Shown: positions 51,462 through 61,719, counted from the stretch's first letter. The stretch: 64,000 nt of DNA from Shewanella hanedai (GCF_007197645.1 NZ_VKGK01000015.1:59873-123872); one strand, 5' to 3'. Numbers and translations are program-made. Notes: generated from the sequence alone by a model not told the origin.

Positions 51462-51754
51462 TCCTTAGGTGCCTAGGCTGGTAAAGGGAACTAGGGTTAT
51501 TCACTGTCATTTGTGCGCATTTATGGTGAATAAGTTTGTCACGATGAATATTTTGTACTACATATTAAGTTGGGTGTGCAATTTTTAGAGTAAATACCTG
51601 ATATAAATCATAATCAGAAATTTTCTCAGTACAGAATTTACAAATATCCCAGTAGAACAGAAATTGTAAAATGTCGTGAAACCGAGATACAGGGTTTTTC
51701 ATTAGAGTTGGTTCGCTATTTCTGTTGTTTATCGGGGGGGATGGGGAGAGCGAC

Positions 51755-52207
51755 GTGACGGCTGATAATGTGTGTAAGCCAAAGGATTTAATGCGACTTA
51801 TTCGCAAAGAGACTAATGCGCGAATGAGGTTAAAGTTACTTGCGTTACTCCATTTTCAGGAGGGACGATCAAGATACCAAATTGCAGAATATTTAAAAGT
51901 CAGTCGTACCAGTGTCAACAAATGGATTGCCAACTACTTAACTGCTGGTCTTGAAGGGCTCAAAGAGAAAAAGCACACAGGCAGACCCGCGGCGTTAAAT
52001 GACACACAGATAGAACAATTGACCCATTTTATCAAAGCACGAACGTGCAGTCGCAGTACGGATCCATTACATGGTTGTGATATTCAACGCTATATCTCAG
52101 AGTCGTTTGGGGTTAATTACGAGATATCCAATATCTATCGAATTTTGGAGCGACTCGGTTACGCTTGGATCACTCGTCACGATAACAAAGCGATGTCAGT
52201 GAACTAG
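51755..52207 (+). CDS. Orphan IS630-type winged helix-turn-helix protein (likely transposase remnant)
   Basis: The protein has 151 residues from a GTG at 51755, six bases after GGGGAG. It shows two helix-turn-helix segments: YQIAEYLKVSRTSVNKWIANY followed by GLKEKKHTGRPAALND, then DIQRYISESFGVNYEISNIYRILERLGYAW. This is the N-terminal DNA-binding half of IS630-family transposases. The DDE catalytic domain is missing, and only 21 bases separate its stop from a terminator, so no second frame can supply it. It may be a relic or a domesticated regulator. No terminal inverted repeats were seen. Confidence 0.68.
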   Translation: MTADNVCKPKDLMRLIRKETNARMRLKLLALLHFQEGRSRYQIAEYLKVSRTSVNKWIANYLTAGLEGLKEKKHTGRPAALNDTQIEQLTHFIKARTCSRSTDPLHGCDIQRYISESFGVNYEISNIYRILERLGYAWITRHDNKAMSVN

Positions 52208-52228
52208 CTTACAGATTATTTTTGCCAT

Positions 52229-52256
52229 AAAAAAACGCCCATAAGGGCGTTTTTTA
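52229..52256. terminator. Bidirectional terminator between the HTH gene and asnS
   Basis: An A-run plus ACGCCC (52229-52240) pairs with GGGCGT plus a T-run (52245-52256) around four bases. The flanks suit termination on both strands for the convergent genes. Confidence 0.92.
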
Positions 52257-52292
52257 TTTAAGTAATCAGCTCATTTAAACAGCTTGGTTACT

Positions 52293-53693
52293 TTAGAAAC
52301 TCGCTGATTTTGGTGCTCGAGGGAATGGGATCACGTCGCGGATGTTTGAAACACCAGTAACATAAGACACTAAACGCTCGAAGCCTAAACCGAAGCCTGA
52401 ATGAGGGACGGTGCCATAACGACGAAGATCACGATACCACCAGTAATCTTCTTGGCTAAGCTCCATCTCTGCAAGACGGGCATCAAGAACATCTAACCGC
52501 TCTTCACGCTGCGCACCACCGATGATCTCACCAATGCCTGGCGCAAGGACATCCATCGCTGCAACGGTTTTACCATCGTCATTAAGGCGCATATAGAAAG
52601 CTTTAATGTCTTTAGGGTAGTTTTTCACTACGACAGGGGCTTTAAAGTGCTCTTCAGCAAGATAACGCTCATGCTCTGAATGTAAATCAATACCCCATTC
52701 AACCTTGTACTCGAAACTCTTGTCACAAGCCTTAAGAATTTCAATGGCATCAGTGTAATCAACTTGAGCAAAATCACTGCTCACAAACGATTCAAGACGA
52801 TCGATAACTGTCTTATCAACACGTTGAGCAAAAAACTCAAGATCATCGCGACACTCTTCAAGCACTGCTTTAAAACAGAATTTAAGCATCTGCTCTGCAA
52901 GTCCAGCTACATCGTCAAGGTTAGCAAAAGCCACTTCAGGTTCTACCATCCAAAACTCAGCTAAGTGACGGCTAGTGTTAGAGTTTTCAGCGCGGAATGT
53001 CGGACCAAAAGTATAAACCTTAGACAATGCACAAGCGTAAGTTTCAGCGTTAAGCTGACCTGACACGGTTAAGAAAGACTCTTTACCAAAGAAATCTTCG
53101 CTGTAGTCTACTTTACCAGCGTCAGTGCGCGGTAAGTTTTCCATGTCCAAAGTTGAAACGCGGAACATCTCACCCGCACCTTCACAGTCAGATGCTGTGA
53201 TAAGCGGTGTCGATACCCAGATAAAACCTTCTTCATGGTAAAAACGGTGAATAGCTTGAGATAAGCTGTTTCTTACACGAGCAACAGCACCAATGATATT
53301 GGTACGTGGGCGTAAGTGGGCTAACTCTCTTAAATGCTCAATAGAGTGACGTTTAGCAGCCATCGGGTAAGTATCTGGATCTTCAACCCAACCAGCAACT
53401 TCAACATTGGTGACTTGAAGTTCAAATGCTTGGCCTTTACCTGGAGACTCTACGACTTCACCTGTCATCACAACTGAACAACCAGCAGTAAGCTTTAGGA
53501 TTTCGTCATTATAATTAGCGACGCTATTAGGCACTACACCCTGAATAGGATCAAAGCAGGAACCGTCATAAACGGCAAGAAAAGAGATGCCGGCCTTAGA
53601 ATCTCGGCGAGATCTTACCCAACCACGAACAGTAACTTGCGAACCGATCGCAAACTCACCTTTAAATACAGAAGCGACAGATGTAATGCTCAT
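52293..53693 (-). CDS. asnS: Asparaginyl-tRNA synthetase
   Basis: The 466-residue class II synthetase charges tRNA-Asn. The N-terminal OB-fold binds the anticodon (about 1-110, with [26 protein letters not shown]). Class II motifs follow: motif 2 [25 protein letters not shown] and motif 3 [29 protein letters not shown]. The latter is the AsnS rather than AspS form. Length is normal. The ATG is at 53693. It is monocistronic, ending at a bidirectional terminator. Confidence 0.97.
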   Translation of the reverse strand: MSITSVASVFKGEFAIGSQVTVRGWVRSRRDSKAGISFLAVYDGSCFDPIQGVVPNSVANYNDEILKLTAGCSVVMTGEVVESPGKGQAFELQVTNVEVAGWVEDPDTYPMAAKRHSIEHLRELAHLRPRTNIIGAVARVRNSLSQAIHRFYHEEGFIWVSTPLITASDCEGAGEMFRVSTLDMENLPRTDAGKVDYSEDFFGKESFLTVSGQLNAETYACALSKVYTFGPTFRAENSNTSRHLAEFWMVEPEVAFANLDDVAGLAEQMLKFCFKAVLEECRDDLEFFAQRVDKTVIDRLESFVSSDFAQVDYTDAIEILKACDKSFEYKVEWGIDLHSEHERYLAEEHFKAPVVVKNYPKDIKAFYMRLNDDGKTVAAMDVLAPGIGEIIGGAQREERLDVLDARLAEMELSQEDYWWYRDLRRYGTVPHSGFGLGFERLVSYVTGVSNIRDVIPFPRAPKSASF

Positions 53694-53927
53694 TGCTGCT
53701 TAGTTCTCCAACGAAACTTGTTATAAAAAAACTGGATGTTTATATTACCTTGCTGAGGGCTTTTCTCAAGTGTAAAAAGAGGGAAAAGTTCGGATATATT
53801 GCAGATTAAAAAAGATAGATGATTAAAACGGTCATTTTTCTATCAATAAAATGCAAGAAGTTGCTGAAACCTGCGGCGCAATATCATATTGTTGTACCAA
53901 TGTATGGGAATTTGTTGGGGAGGTTGT

Positions 53928-54263
53928 ATGAAAAGAGTCAAGATGTTTCAACTCCTATTGTCATTCCTATCGGTATGTGGATGGTCTTTGGCTGTCTATG
54001 CATTGCTAGTTTTTGATAAAGCCAGACCTGAAAGGGCGGTTGGGTATTACTTAAGTAAGGGGGAGTCGGTTCGCTTAGGCTGGGATCAAACTCAAACGAT
54101 TGAGCTCGAGTATGTTATCTGGTCTTGTGCTGCGATAAGTTTTGTTAGTTTGGCATTTAATTACTATTTTGCTAACCATAGTAAAATGGAATATTGGTTT
54201 AACATTCCACTGTTATTAATGGCGTCATTAGCTGCGGGTTTGTATGTTCGCTTTGTGGTGTAG
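53928..54263 (+). CDS. Small membrane protein, 111 residues
   Basis: From the ATG at 53928, which follows GGGGAGG, the protein has 111 residues with three transmembrane helices (near 7-27, 62-80 and 92-108) and a charged loop (KARPERAVGYYLSKGESVRLGWD) after the first. I do not recognise a family beyond conserved Shewanella membrane proteins. An in-frame start 13 codons upstream would add a Cys-rich segment and is less likely. It converges on the NUDIX gene with a gap of 17 bases. Confidence 0.65.
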   Translation: MKRVKMFQLLLSFLSVCGWSLAVYALLVFDKARPERAVGYYLSKGESVRLGWDQTQTIELEYVIWSCAAISFVSLAFNYYFANHSKMEYWFNIPLLLMASLAAGLYVRFVV

Positions 54264-54280
54264 TGATATTAAAGCCGTGA

Positions 54281-54853
54281 TCATCGCCGGGTAAGCTGCT
54301 GACAGAGTTGTTCGATGATGGCAGCTGTTGCCCCCCAAATCATATGTTGCTTGTATTGGATAAAGTGGACTGGGTGTTGTTGGCCCTGGCGTCGATAGAG
54401 ATAATGCTGACGGTTATTTTTGTTGAGCAAGAAGGCTAGAGGGATAGTAAATAGGTCGTCGACTTCCCCCGGATCCAGCACAGGAATAAAACTGTTTTTG
54501 ACGATGCCAAATACTGGTGTGATTTCAAATCCTGTGAAAGTTTTATATTTTGGATGTTGCCCCATCACTTCCACATTGGTAATTTTGAGTGCGATCTCCT
54601 CTTCTGCTTCCCTTAATGCTGTGGCGATGAGATCAGTATCAGATTTCTCTACCTTGCCCCCCGGAAAGCTTATCTGTCCGGGGTGACTGCGAAGATGCAT
54701 GGGCCTTCGGGTTAAAATAACATGCGTGTCGTTGTCGACTTGAGTAAATGCTATCAATACGGCTGCCTGACGTAATCTGGTCGATATGTTCGGACTGATT
54801 AGTTCGGCTAAAGGCTGAAAGTTATACCTGACTCTTAATTCTGGTAAATTCAA
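54281..54853 (-). CDS. nudL: NUDIX hydrolase, CoA pyrophosphatase NudL type
   Basis: The 190-residue protein has the Nudix box GGKVEKSDTDLIATALREAEEEIAL, with the REAEEE metal core, and the upstream NudL-specific motif LTRRPMHLRSHPGQISFPGGK. NudL-type enzymes cleave CoA and derivatives to 3',5'-ADP and phosphopantetheine. The start is a TTG at 54853 just four bases after GGGGGAG. It is 23 bases downstream of pabB on the same strand; pabB-nudL adjacency is common in gammaproteobacteria and supports the call. Confidence 0.88.
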   Translation of the reverse strand: MNLPELRVRYNFQPLAELISPNISTRLRQAAVLIAFTQVDNDTHVILTRRPMHLRSHPGQISFPGGKVEKSDTDLIATALREAEEEIALKITNVEVMGQHPKYKTFTGFEITPVFGIVKNSFIPVLDPGEVDDLFTIPLAFLLNKNNRQHYLYRRQGQQHPVHFIQYKQHMIWGATAAIIEQLCQQLTRR

Positions 54854-54876
54854 TTTTCTCCCCCGTTTGACTTTAA

Positions 54877-56280
54877 TTACATATTTTTAAGGATTGGCAG
54901 GATTTTGCTCACTTTATCGTAGGTTTCCTGATATTCCTCGTTCGCGACAGAGTCTGCAACAATACCGCCCCCAGCCCAACAATAGATACGATTAGATTGC
55001 GCCACTAACGTTCTGATGGTGATACTGGTATCCATTTGACCATCTTGGCTTATGTATCCAATAGAACCACAGTATAGGCTACGCCGAGAGGGTTCAAGTT
55101 CCTCAATGATCTCCATTGCACGAATTTTTGGGGCGCCGGTGATCGATCCACCAGGAAATGTCGCTTTCAAAAGATCGCTTGCTTGGTATGGTGAGGCGAG
55201 TTTCGCTGTAATTGTACTGACCAAATGGTGAACCGCAGGGAAGGTTTCAATGTTAAACAGATGAGGCACATTCACTGAGCCTGCTTGTGCCACCTTACCT
55301 ATGTCATTACGCAGGAGATCGACGATCATCAGGTTTTCTGCGCGATCTTTGGGTGAATGGGACAGCGCTACTGCCGACTCTTTATCCTCTACCGGGTCGG
55401 TAAACCTTGGACGTGTACCTTTAATGGGCTTAGTTTGAATATCACTGCCCACCAATTGAATAAATCGTTCAGGCGAAATGGATAAGATAGAGGTGTTATC
55501 GAGCTTGATAAAAGCAGAAAAGGGCGCTTTGTTAGTTTGACTTAATTCAATGTAAGCCTGCCACTCATCTCCCTGATAATCAGCTTCGAATCGATGGGTT
55601 AAGTTAATTTGATAGCAATCACCGCTATGCAAATACCGCTGTATTTTATCAAACTTATCTAAATATTGTTCACGGCTGATCTGGTTATCCCAGTCGTTAC
55701 TCAAAGAGAAATGGTGCTTGTTCGATGTCAAAGGCTTATTGAGCAGGGATTCAAGCTCTGCTAGCGTCTGCTGCAGCGCATCTTGGCCTTGATAGTGCAC
55801 TAAGGTCCAGCTTGCGTCTTGATAGTCATAAATCAACGCCCACATATATAGTCCGATATTCATCTCTGCCAGATCAATATCCCGTTGGGCAATGTCAGGA
55901 AGACTCTCAATTTGTCTGCCTAAGTCATAGCTAAAGCAACCCATGGCGCCGCCAGAGAAAGGATATTGACTCAACAATGGCTGGGGGAAATAATTTTTCA
56001 GTGTCTGATTGATAACTTGGAAGGGATCCAAATTTACCGTTTCAACATTATGTTCTCGAGCGTCATCATAGTGTGTTATTCGACTCAGGCCTGAGGTCGT
56101 TACTATGGTGGCAACTGGGTTGCAGACGATAATATCGTATCTGGCATCAGCATGATCAGCATTGGCTGAATCCAATAGCATGGCCCAAGGTTGATCTGAA
56201 AAAAATGAAAATAACGCAGTAGTGGTGTGATCCCAAGTCAGCTTTAATGAAGCCAGCTGACGCGACGCCGAACAACTCAT
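54877..56280 (-). CDS. pabB: Aminodeoxychorismate synthase component I
   Basis: PabB, with an amidotransferase partner, turns chorismate into aminodeoxychorismate for folate. The 467-residue protein has the N-terminal half of the anthranilate synthase family (GCFSYDLGRQIE) and the chorismate-binding half. PIKGTRPRF carries the Lys typical of PabB, and FPGGSITGAPKIRAMEIIEELEPSRR and GSIGYI follow. The ATG is at 56280 after AAGG. It leads the pabB-nudL pair and is divergent from the fumarase gene across a 200-base gap. Confidence 0.93.
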   Translation of the reverse strand: MSCSASRQLASLKLTWDHTTTALFSFFSDQPWAMLLDSANADHADARYDIIVCNPVATIVTTSGLSRITHYDDAREHNVETVNLDPFQVINQTLKNYFPQPLLSQYPFSGGAMGCFSYDLGRQIESLPDIAQRDIDLAEMNIGLYMWALIYDYQDASWTLVHYQGQDALQQTLAELESLLNKPLTSNKHHFSLSNDWDNQISREQYLDKFDKIQRYLHSGDCYQINLTHRFEADYQGDEWQAYIELSQTNKAPFSAFIKLDNTSILSISPERFIQLVGSDIQTKPIKGTRPRFTDPVEDKESAVALSHSPKDRAENLMIVDLLRNDIGKVAQAGSVNVPHLFNIETFPAVHHLVSTITAKLASPYQASDLLKATFPGGSITGAPKIRAMEIIEELEPSRRSLYCGSIGYISQDGQMDTSITIRTLVAQSNRIYCWAGGGIVADSVANEEYQETYDKVSKILPILKNM

Positions 56281-56480
56281 CGATTAACCTTAATTAAAAT
56301 GGGGCGTTCCCCTGATACTCAACGATAGAATATCATAATCGATAGGCTAGAATTAAAAAAATCAATAAACAGCTCTAAAGGTTTCAAGTGAGGTGTTTCC
56401 CTGAAAGTCAGGGGAAGGTATCATAGATAAACTATTATAATAATATTGTAACCCAATGAAACTATTGGAGTGCCCCTAAT

Positions 56481-58019
56481 ATGTCCGATAAAAAGGAAGA
56501 GTCTGTGAGTAAAGAAGTCATCATAAAGCAAGCCGATCTTATTGAGAGTATTGCTGATTCGCTACAATATATCTCTTATTATCACCCTAAAGATTTTGTT
56601 GACGCCATGGCTGAAGCCTATGAGCGTGAAGAAAGCGCAGCAGCAAAAGATGCCATCGCACAGATTTTGATTAACTCGCGTATGTCTGCAGAGGGGAAAC
56701 GTCCTCTTTGCCAAGATACCGGAATTGTCACTTGTTTCGTTAAAGTTGGAATGGGCGTCAAGTGGGACAAAACCGACATGACTGTTCAGCAGATGGTCGA
56801 TGAAGGGGTACGTCAAGCTTATAAAAACCCAGATAACCCATTACGCGCTTCCATCGTTTCCGATCCTGCCGGTAGCCGTAAAAATACCAAAGACAACACG
56901 CCTTCAGTCGTTCATATCGACATGGTGCCAGGCAATCACGTCGACGTAGCAATTGCTGCCAAAGGTGGTGGTTCAGAAAACAAATCAAAAATGGCCATGT
57001 TAAACCCATCAGATGATGTTGCAGCTTGGGTTGAGAAAACTTTGCCAACCATGGGCGCTGGCTGGTGTCCGCCAGGAATGTTAGGTATAGGCATTGGTGG
57101 TACGGCTGAAAAAGCGGCGGTTATGGCTAAAGAGTCACTGATGGATCCAGTTGATATTCATGAGTTGCAAGCTAGAGGGGCTGAAACCACTGAGGAGAAG
57201 ATGCGCTTAGACATTTTTACACGTGCTAACAATCTCGGTATCGGTGCTCAAGGCCTAGGTGGATTAACGACTGTTCTGGATATTAAAATTAAAACAGCGC
57301 CGACACACGCAGCCTCTAAACCTGTGGTGATGATCCCTAATTGTGCTGCCACACGTCACGTGCACTTTCATCTTGATGGAACAGGTCCAGCTACATTAAC
57401 ACCGCCATCACTTGAAGACTGGCCAGTGATCACTCGTGAAGCGGGCGAAAACACTCGTAGAGTCGATCTTAACACTGTCACTCAATCAGACATCGAGCAA
57501 TGGAAGAGTGGCGACACGTTGCTGCTGAACGGCAAAATGCTGACTGGGCGAGATGCGGCGCATAAACGTATTCAAGGCTTGATTGAATCGGGTGAAGGAC
57601 TTCCTGAAGGCGTCGATTTTACCGGTAAGTTTATCTACTACGTGGGTCCAGTCGATCCTGTTGGCGATGAAGTTGTTGGGCCAGCAGGTCCTACAACGGC
57701 CACACGTATGGATAAGTTCACTGATATGATGCTAGAAAAAACAGGTCTAATGGGCATGATCGGTAAAGCCGAGCGTGGACCTGCAACCGTGGCATCGATT
57801 AAGAAGAATAAAGCCGTTTATCTGATGGCCGTTGGTGGTGCTGCATACCTTGTCTCTAAAGCGATTAAAAAATCACGCGTTGTTGCTTTTGCTGATCTCG
57901 GTATGGAAGCGATTTACGAGTTCGATGTCAAAGATATGCCAGTGACGGTTGCGGTTGATTCAGACGGGGTGAATGCCCATGAAACGGGTCCCGCTATCTG
58001 GAAAGTGAAATTAAGCTAG
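56481..58019 (+). CDS. fumA: Fumarate hydratase, class I (iron-sulfur)
   Basis: The 512-residue enzyme interconverts fumarate and malate in the citric-acid cycle and carries an oxygen-sensitive [4Fe-4S] cluster. Conserved cysteines lie in RPLCQDTGIVTCFVKVG, GAGWCPPGMLGIGIGGT and VMIPNCAATRHVHFH. The C-terminal swivel domain has GRDAAHKR and TATRMDKFTDMMLEKTGLMGMIGKAERG. It is a single chain of the FumA/FumB kind, not the class II FumC. The exact symbol is uncertain because only one copy is seen here. GGAG precedes the ATG by about ten bases. Confidence 0.93.
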   Translation: MSDKKEESVSKEVIIKQADLIESIADSLQYISYYHPKDFVDAMAEAYEREESAAAKDAIAQILINSRMSAEGKRPLCQDTGIVTCFVKVGMGVKWDKTDMTVQQMVDEGVRQAYKNPDNPLRASIVSDPAGSRKNTKDNTPSVVHIDMVPGNHVDVAIAAKGGGSENKSKMAMLNPSDDVAAWVEKTLPTMGAGWCPPGMLGIGIGGTAEKAAVMAKESLMDPVDIHELQARGAETTEEKMRLDIFTRANNLGIGAQGLGGLTTVLDIKIKTAPTHAASKPVVMIPNCAATRHVHFHLDGTGPATLTPPSLEDWPVITREAGENTRRVDLNTVTQSDIEQWKSGDTLLLNGKMLTGRDAAHKRIQGLIESGEGLPEGVDFTGKFIYYVGPVDPVGDEVVGPAGPTTATRMDKFTDMMLEKTGLMGMIGKAERGPATVASIKKNKAVYLMAVGGAAYLVSKAIKKSRVVAFADLGMEAIYEFDVKDMPVTVAVDSDGVNAHETGPAIWKVKLS

Positions 58020-58040
58020 TAATTGGTTAGAGCAGTCTAC

Positions 58041-58079
58041 AATAAGAAGGCTTAGGCATCTTGCCTAAGCCTTCTTATT
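58041..58079 (+). terminator. Strong terminator after the fumarase gene
   Basis: An 18-bp perfect stem (58041-58058 with 58062-58079) closes a three-base loop and has A-rich and T-rich flanks. It starts 22 bases past the stop codon. Confidence 0.9.
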
Positions 58080-58219
58080 TGGATAATGTGCTTCTGATAA
58101 TAAAAGAAAATAACGCAAAAAATCTAAAGTGTCACAATGGAATTTTAGACGTGAAAAGTGATTTGGCGAATCAGGGTCGCTTACAAATCGATTAACAATC
58201 AATAAAGATGATAATAATA

Positions 58220-60274
58220 ATGAAAAAATCTGCACTCATACTTGCACTGGCAACTGCCGGAATAGCAAGCACCGCTCAAGCCTCTGCAGCAGAGGACTTT
58301 ACGGTTCAACACTTAGTTAAAATTAACAAGCTTCATTCAGCAACATTGTCTAACGATGGCAATAAATTGGTTTATGCTGTCAAAAAAATTGATAGCGAAG
58401 GGGAGTCCAGTTCAGATCTGTACATTCAAGATCTTTCTACGCCAAACAGTAAAGCTAAACAGCTGACCTCTGCACCGGGTACTGAGCACAACGTGGCTTT
58501 TTCTGCCGATGATAAAAGTCTCTATTTTCTTGCTAATCGTGATGGTTCTAGTCAGTTGTATTCGTTGTCACTTAACGGTGGCGAAGCGATTCAAATCTCT
58601 GAACTGCCATTGGACATCGAAGGCTTTAAGCTTTCACAAGACACTAAACAAATCGTATTAAACATGCGCGTGTTTCCTGATTGCAAAGATTTAGCCTGTT
58701 CAAAAGATAAATTTACAGCCGAAGAGGAACGTGAATCGACTGGGCGTGAATATAAACAGTTGATGGTGAGGCATTGGGACACGTGGAGTGATCATTCTCG
58801 TAGCCACCTATTTGTCGCACAGCTTAACGGCGAAAAGATTTTGACAGCTGTGGATGTAACTGCTGGGCTCGACACTGAAACACCCGCGAAACCTTTTTCA
58901 GGTATGGAAGAGGTGACTTTTACCCCAGATGGTAAATATGTGGTTTACAGCGCTAAGGCGCCGAGTAAAGACCAAGCTTGGATCACTAACTACGATCTTT
59001 GGCAAGTGCCGGTGTCAGGTGGCAAAGCGGTTAATTTAACCGAAGAGAATAAAGCGTGGGATGCTCTGCCAACGTATTCTGCCGATGGGCGTTACCTGGC
59101 GTATCTGGCGATGACAAAGCCTGGTTTCGAAGCCGACCGTTATCGCATCATGTTACGCGATACCGTTACTGGTCAGGAAAAAGAAGTTGCGCCGCTGTGG
59201 GACAGAAGCCCAAGCTCGCTGGCATTCGGTAAAGACAATCGCACCTTGTATGTAACAGCTCAAGATGTGGGTCAAGTGACGGTATTTGAAGTGAATACTC
59301 AATTTGGCGACGTTAAAACGATATTTAACGACGGCAGTAACTCCATTGTTGGTGTCACCAATGACAAAATTATCTTTAACCATAAGAGTTTAGTTCAACC
59401 AGGTGACCTGCACTCTATGGGTTTAGATGGTCAGAATTTAACACGTTTAACTGATGTGAATAAAAACAAACTAGCCAAGATCAAATTTGGTGAGTTTGAG
59501 CAGTTCAGCTTTAAAGGCTGGAACAATGAAGAGGTTCACGGCTACTGGATTAAGCCTACTGATTACAAAGCGGGTAAGAAATACCCGATAGCCTTCCTCG
59601 TTCACGGTGGACCACAAGGTTCATTTGGTAACTCATTCAGCAGCCGTTGGAATGCACAGCTATGGGCTGGAGCGGGTTATGGTGTGGTGATGATCGATTT
59701 CCATGGTTCTACTGGTTATGGACAAGCCTTTACTGATTCGATTTCGAAAGATTGGGGTGGAAAGCCACTTGAAGATCTTCAAAAAGGATTAGCTGCAGTG
59801 ACTAAGCAACAGAAGTGGCTCGACGGAGAGCGCACCTGTGCCTTAGGCGGCTCATACGGCGGTTACATGATGAACTGGATACAAGGTAATTGGAGCGATG
59901 GCTTTAACTGCTTGGTCAATCATGCTGGTCTGTTTGATATGCGTTCAATGTACTATGTTACCGAGGAGCTTTGGTTCCCAGAATATGAATTTGGTGGCAC
60001 ATATCAGGATAACAAAGACCTGTACGAGAAGTTTAATCCAGTGAACTACGTTGAGAACTGGAAAACGCCGATGTTGATTATCCATGGTGAGAAAGACTTC
60101 CGCGTTCCTTATGGCCAAGGTCTAGCCGCGTTTAGTTTTATGCAACGTAAAGGCATTCCTTCAGAGTTGCTCATCTATCCTGAAGAGAATCATTGGATCT
60201 TGAACCCAGAAAACCTTGAACAGTGGTACGCCAATGTATTGGGTTGGATGGATCGCTGGACTGAAAACAAGTAA
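58220..60274 (+). CDS. Exported S9-family prolyl oligopeptidase-like peptidase
   Basis: The protein of about 684 residues has a signal peptide (MKKSALILALATAGIASTAQASA) and an S9C-type layout. A seven-bladed beta-propeller (about 35-410) with WD-like TPDGKYVVYSAK repeats is followed by an alpha/beta hydrolase domain. The catalytic Ser545 sits in GGSYGGYM, the Asp in HGEKDFRVPYGQG and the His in PEENHWIL. It resembles acylaminoacyl peptidases and periplasmic dipeptidyl peptidases that digest imported peptides. An upstream ATG four codons earlier is in frame, but the MKK start is preferred. Confidence 0.9.
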   Translation: MKKSALILALATAGIASTAQASAAEDFTVQHLVKINKLHSATLSNDGNKLVYAVKKIDSEGESSSDLYIQDLSTPNSKAKQLTSAPGTEHNVAFSADDKSLYFLANRDGSSQLYSLSLNGGEAIQISELPLDIEGFKLSQDTKQIVLNMRVFPDCKDLACSKDKFTAEEERESTGREYKQLMVRHWDTWSDHSRSHLFVAQLNGEKILTAVDVTAGLDTETPAKPFSGMEEVTFTPDGKYVVYSAKAPSKDQAWITNYDLWQVPVSGGKAVNLTEENKAWDALPTYSADGRYLAYLAMTKPGFEADRYRIMLRDTVTGQEKEVAPLWDRSPSSLAFGKDNRTLYVTAQDVGQVTVFEVNTQFGDVKTIFNDGSNSIVGVTNDKIIFNHKSLVQPGDLHSMGLDGQNLTRLTDVNKNKLAKIKFGEFEQFSFKGWNNEEVHGYWIKPTDYKAGKKYPIAFLVHGGPQGSFGNSFSSRWNAQLWAGAGYGVVMIDFHGSTGYGQAFTDSISKDWGGKPLEDLQKGLAAVTKQQKWLDGERTCALGGSYGGYMMNWIQGNWSDGFNCLVNHAGLFDMRSMYYVTEELWFPEYEFGGTYQDNKDLYEKFNPVNYVENWKTPMLIIHGEKDFRVPYGQGLAAFSFMQRKGIPSELLIYPEENHWILNPENLEQWYANVLGWMDRWTENK

Positions 60275-60294
60275 TACCAATGTATAAAGTAAAT

Positions 60295-60320
60295 AAGGTC
60301 AGCGAATGCTGGCCTTTTTT
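60295..60320 (+). terminator. Terminator after the S9 peptidase gene
   Basis: AAGGTCAGC (60295-60303) pairs with GCTGGCCTT with one mismatch around a four-base loop, then several T residues follow. Confidence 0.82.
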
Positions 60321-60381
60321 GTGGGTAAATGTAATCTTGAATTTGAATCTTGATGAAACTAAATGTGATAAGGAATAAACA

Positions 60382-61719
60382 ATGAGGCTGATCAACCTCT
60401 TTAAGAAGGAGCTTGCCCACGAGGCGCGAGATTGGGTGCGCGATGGACTGGTATCTGACACTCAGGCCAATGCTATTTTGGTTCGTTATGGCGAGTCGCT
60501 AAATGAAGACCCCAACAAGAACTCATTTGGTTACTACCTGTTAATGTCTCTTGGTGCCTTGTTTCTGGGGCTTGCCTTAATTCTTATTGTTTCCCATAAC
60601 TGGGATGAAATACCACGTATTGTTCGTACCGTCGGGTTGTTATTATTGACCTTGGGCTGCAACGGGGTAGGCATTAAATTCTTTTTGTCAGGACGACAAC
60701 AGGCTGGGAAAATTTGGCTATTTTTCGGTGGCATTAGCTACGGAACCAGTATTATGTTGATTGCACAGATATATCACTTAGGAGAGCATTTTCCTGATGG
60801 GATTTTCTGGTGGGCAATCGGCATTCTACCTCTTGTTATCTTTACGCAGAGTCGCTTACTGGGTTTACTCTCTTTCACCTTGGCAAGTGTCTGGGCGATA
60901 GTCGAAACCGGTGAAGATTTCTTTCCAACTCTCTATCCGCTGTTTGCGATCGTCATGCTGTGGTTAACCCTGTTTCAAAAATCATCACGACTGCTTTTTA
61001 TCGCGAGCATTGCAGGTTTAATTACTTGGTTGAACATCGGGCTTGCTTGGACAATGGGTGAGTGGCGCTACTTTGCTCCTTTTGAGGAGCAACTGCCATT
61101 CTCCCTCGGTATCGGCATACTTCTCAATGGTGCTGCTTGGTGGTTAATGAGAACCAATAAGCAAGACTGGCGAGAATACGGACTGGTTACGCATATTTGG
61201 CTGCTTAGAGCGTCTATCATCACTTTGCTTATTCTCAGTTTCGAAGGTGCATGGGAGGATTATTCGTCTGGATTTGATTGGTTATCCATTAGTGGCATTG
61301 CTGCCGTGTTTCTTTGCGGTGCTCTATCTTGGTTTTTATCGCGAAAAAGCGGTTTGTATGCCTCAACCCCAGCCATAATAATGAGCAGTTATTTTGGCTG
61401 TTGTTTTCTCTTACTCACAGCGATGGACAACATGGAGTTTGTCACCGCGATTGCCACCAATTTGATCTTAGTGCTAATGGGGATTTTACTCATTCGCCGA
61501 GGGATAGATCAGAATCAAACCCACTACTTTTATACTGGAGTCGTCACCCTGTTATTGACGGCATTCCTGCGTTACTTTGATCTCATCGGTGATTATATTG
61601 GTGGCGCGATACTCTTTATGGTGGCTGCTGCAATTTTGATGGCTGCGGCTAAATACTGGAAATATCACCTCAAATTGGTGACCGAAACGGGTAAAGAACA
61701 AGATCAGGAGTCAGCGTAA
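60382..61719 (+). CDS. DUF2157 multi-pass membrane protein
   Basis: The 445-residue protein has a cytoplasmic N-terminus of about 45 residues with a helical DGLVSDTQANAILVRYGE segment typical of DUF2157, then about ten to twelve transmembrane helices. The segment VSHNWDEIPRIVRTVGLLLLTLG is the family signature. Function is unknown. Its stop and the ATG of the next gene share one base, and the partner has a GDYXXLXY domain, a pairing recalled in many bacteria. The ATG follows AAGGAATAAACA. Confidence 0.82.
   Translation: MRLINLFKKELAHEARDWVRDGLVSDTQANAILVRYGESLNEDPNKNSFGYYLLMSLGALFLGLALILIVSHNWDEIPRIVRTVGLLLLTLGCNGVGIKFFLSGRQQAGKIWLFFGGISYGTSIMLIAQIYHLGEHFPDGIFWWAIGILPLVIFTQSRLLGLLSFTLASVWAIVETGEDFFPTLYPLFAIVMLWLTLFQKSSRLLFIASIAGLITWLNIGLAWTMGEWRYFAPFEEQLPFSLGIGILLNGAAWWLMRTNKQDWREYGLVTHIWLLRASIITLLILSFEGAWEDYSSGFDWLSISGIAAVFLCGALSWFLSRKSGLYASTPAIIMSSYFGCCFLLLTAMDNMEFVTAIATNLILVLMGILLIRRGIDQNQTHYFYTGVVTLLLTAFLRYFDLIGDYIGGAILFMVAAAILMAAAKYWKYHLKLVTETGKEQDQESA

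Noticed and set aside
51565..51807. 80-residue minus-strand open frame ahead of the helix-turn-helix gene
   Set aside because: It overlaps the start and ribosome site of the better-supported plus-strand gene, has no recognisable family and no clear ribosome site.
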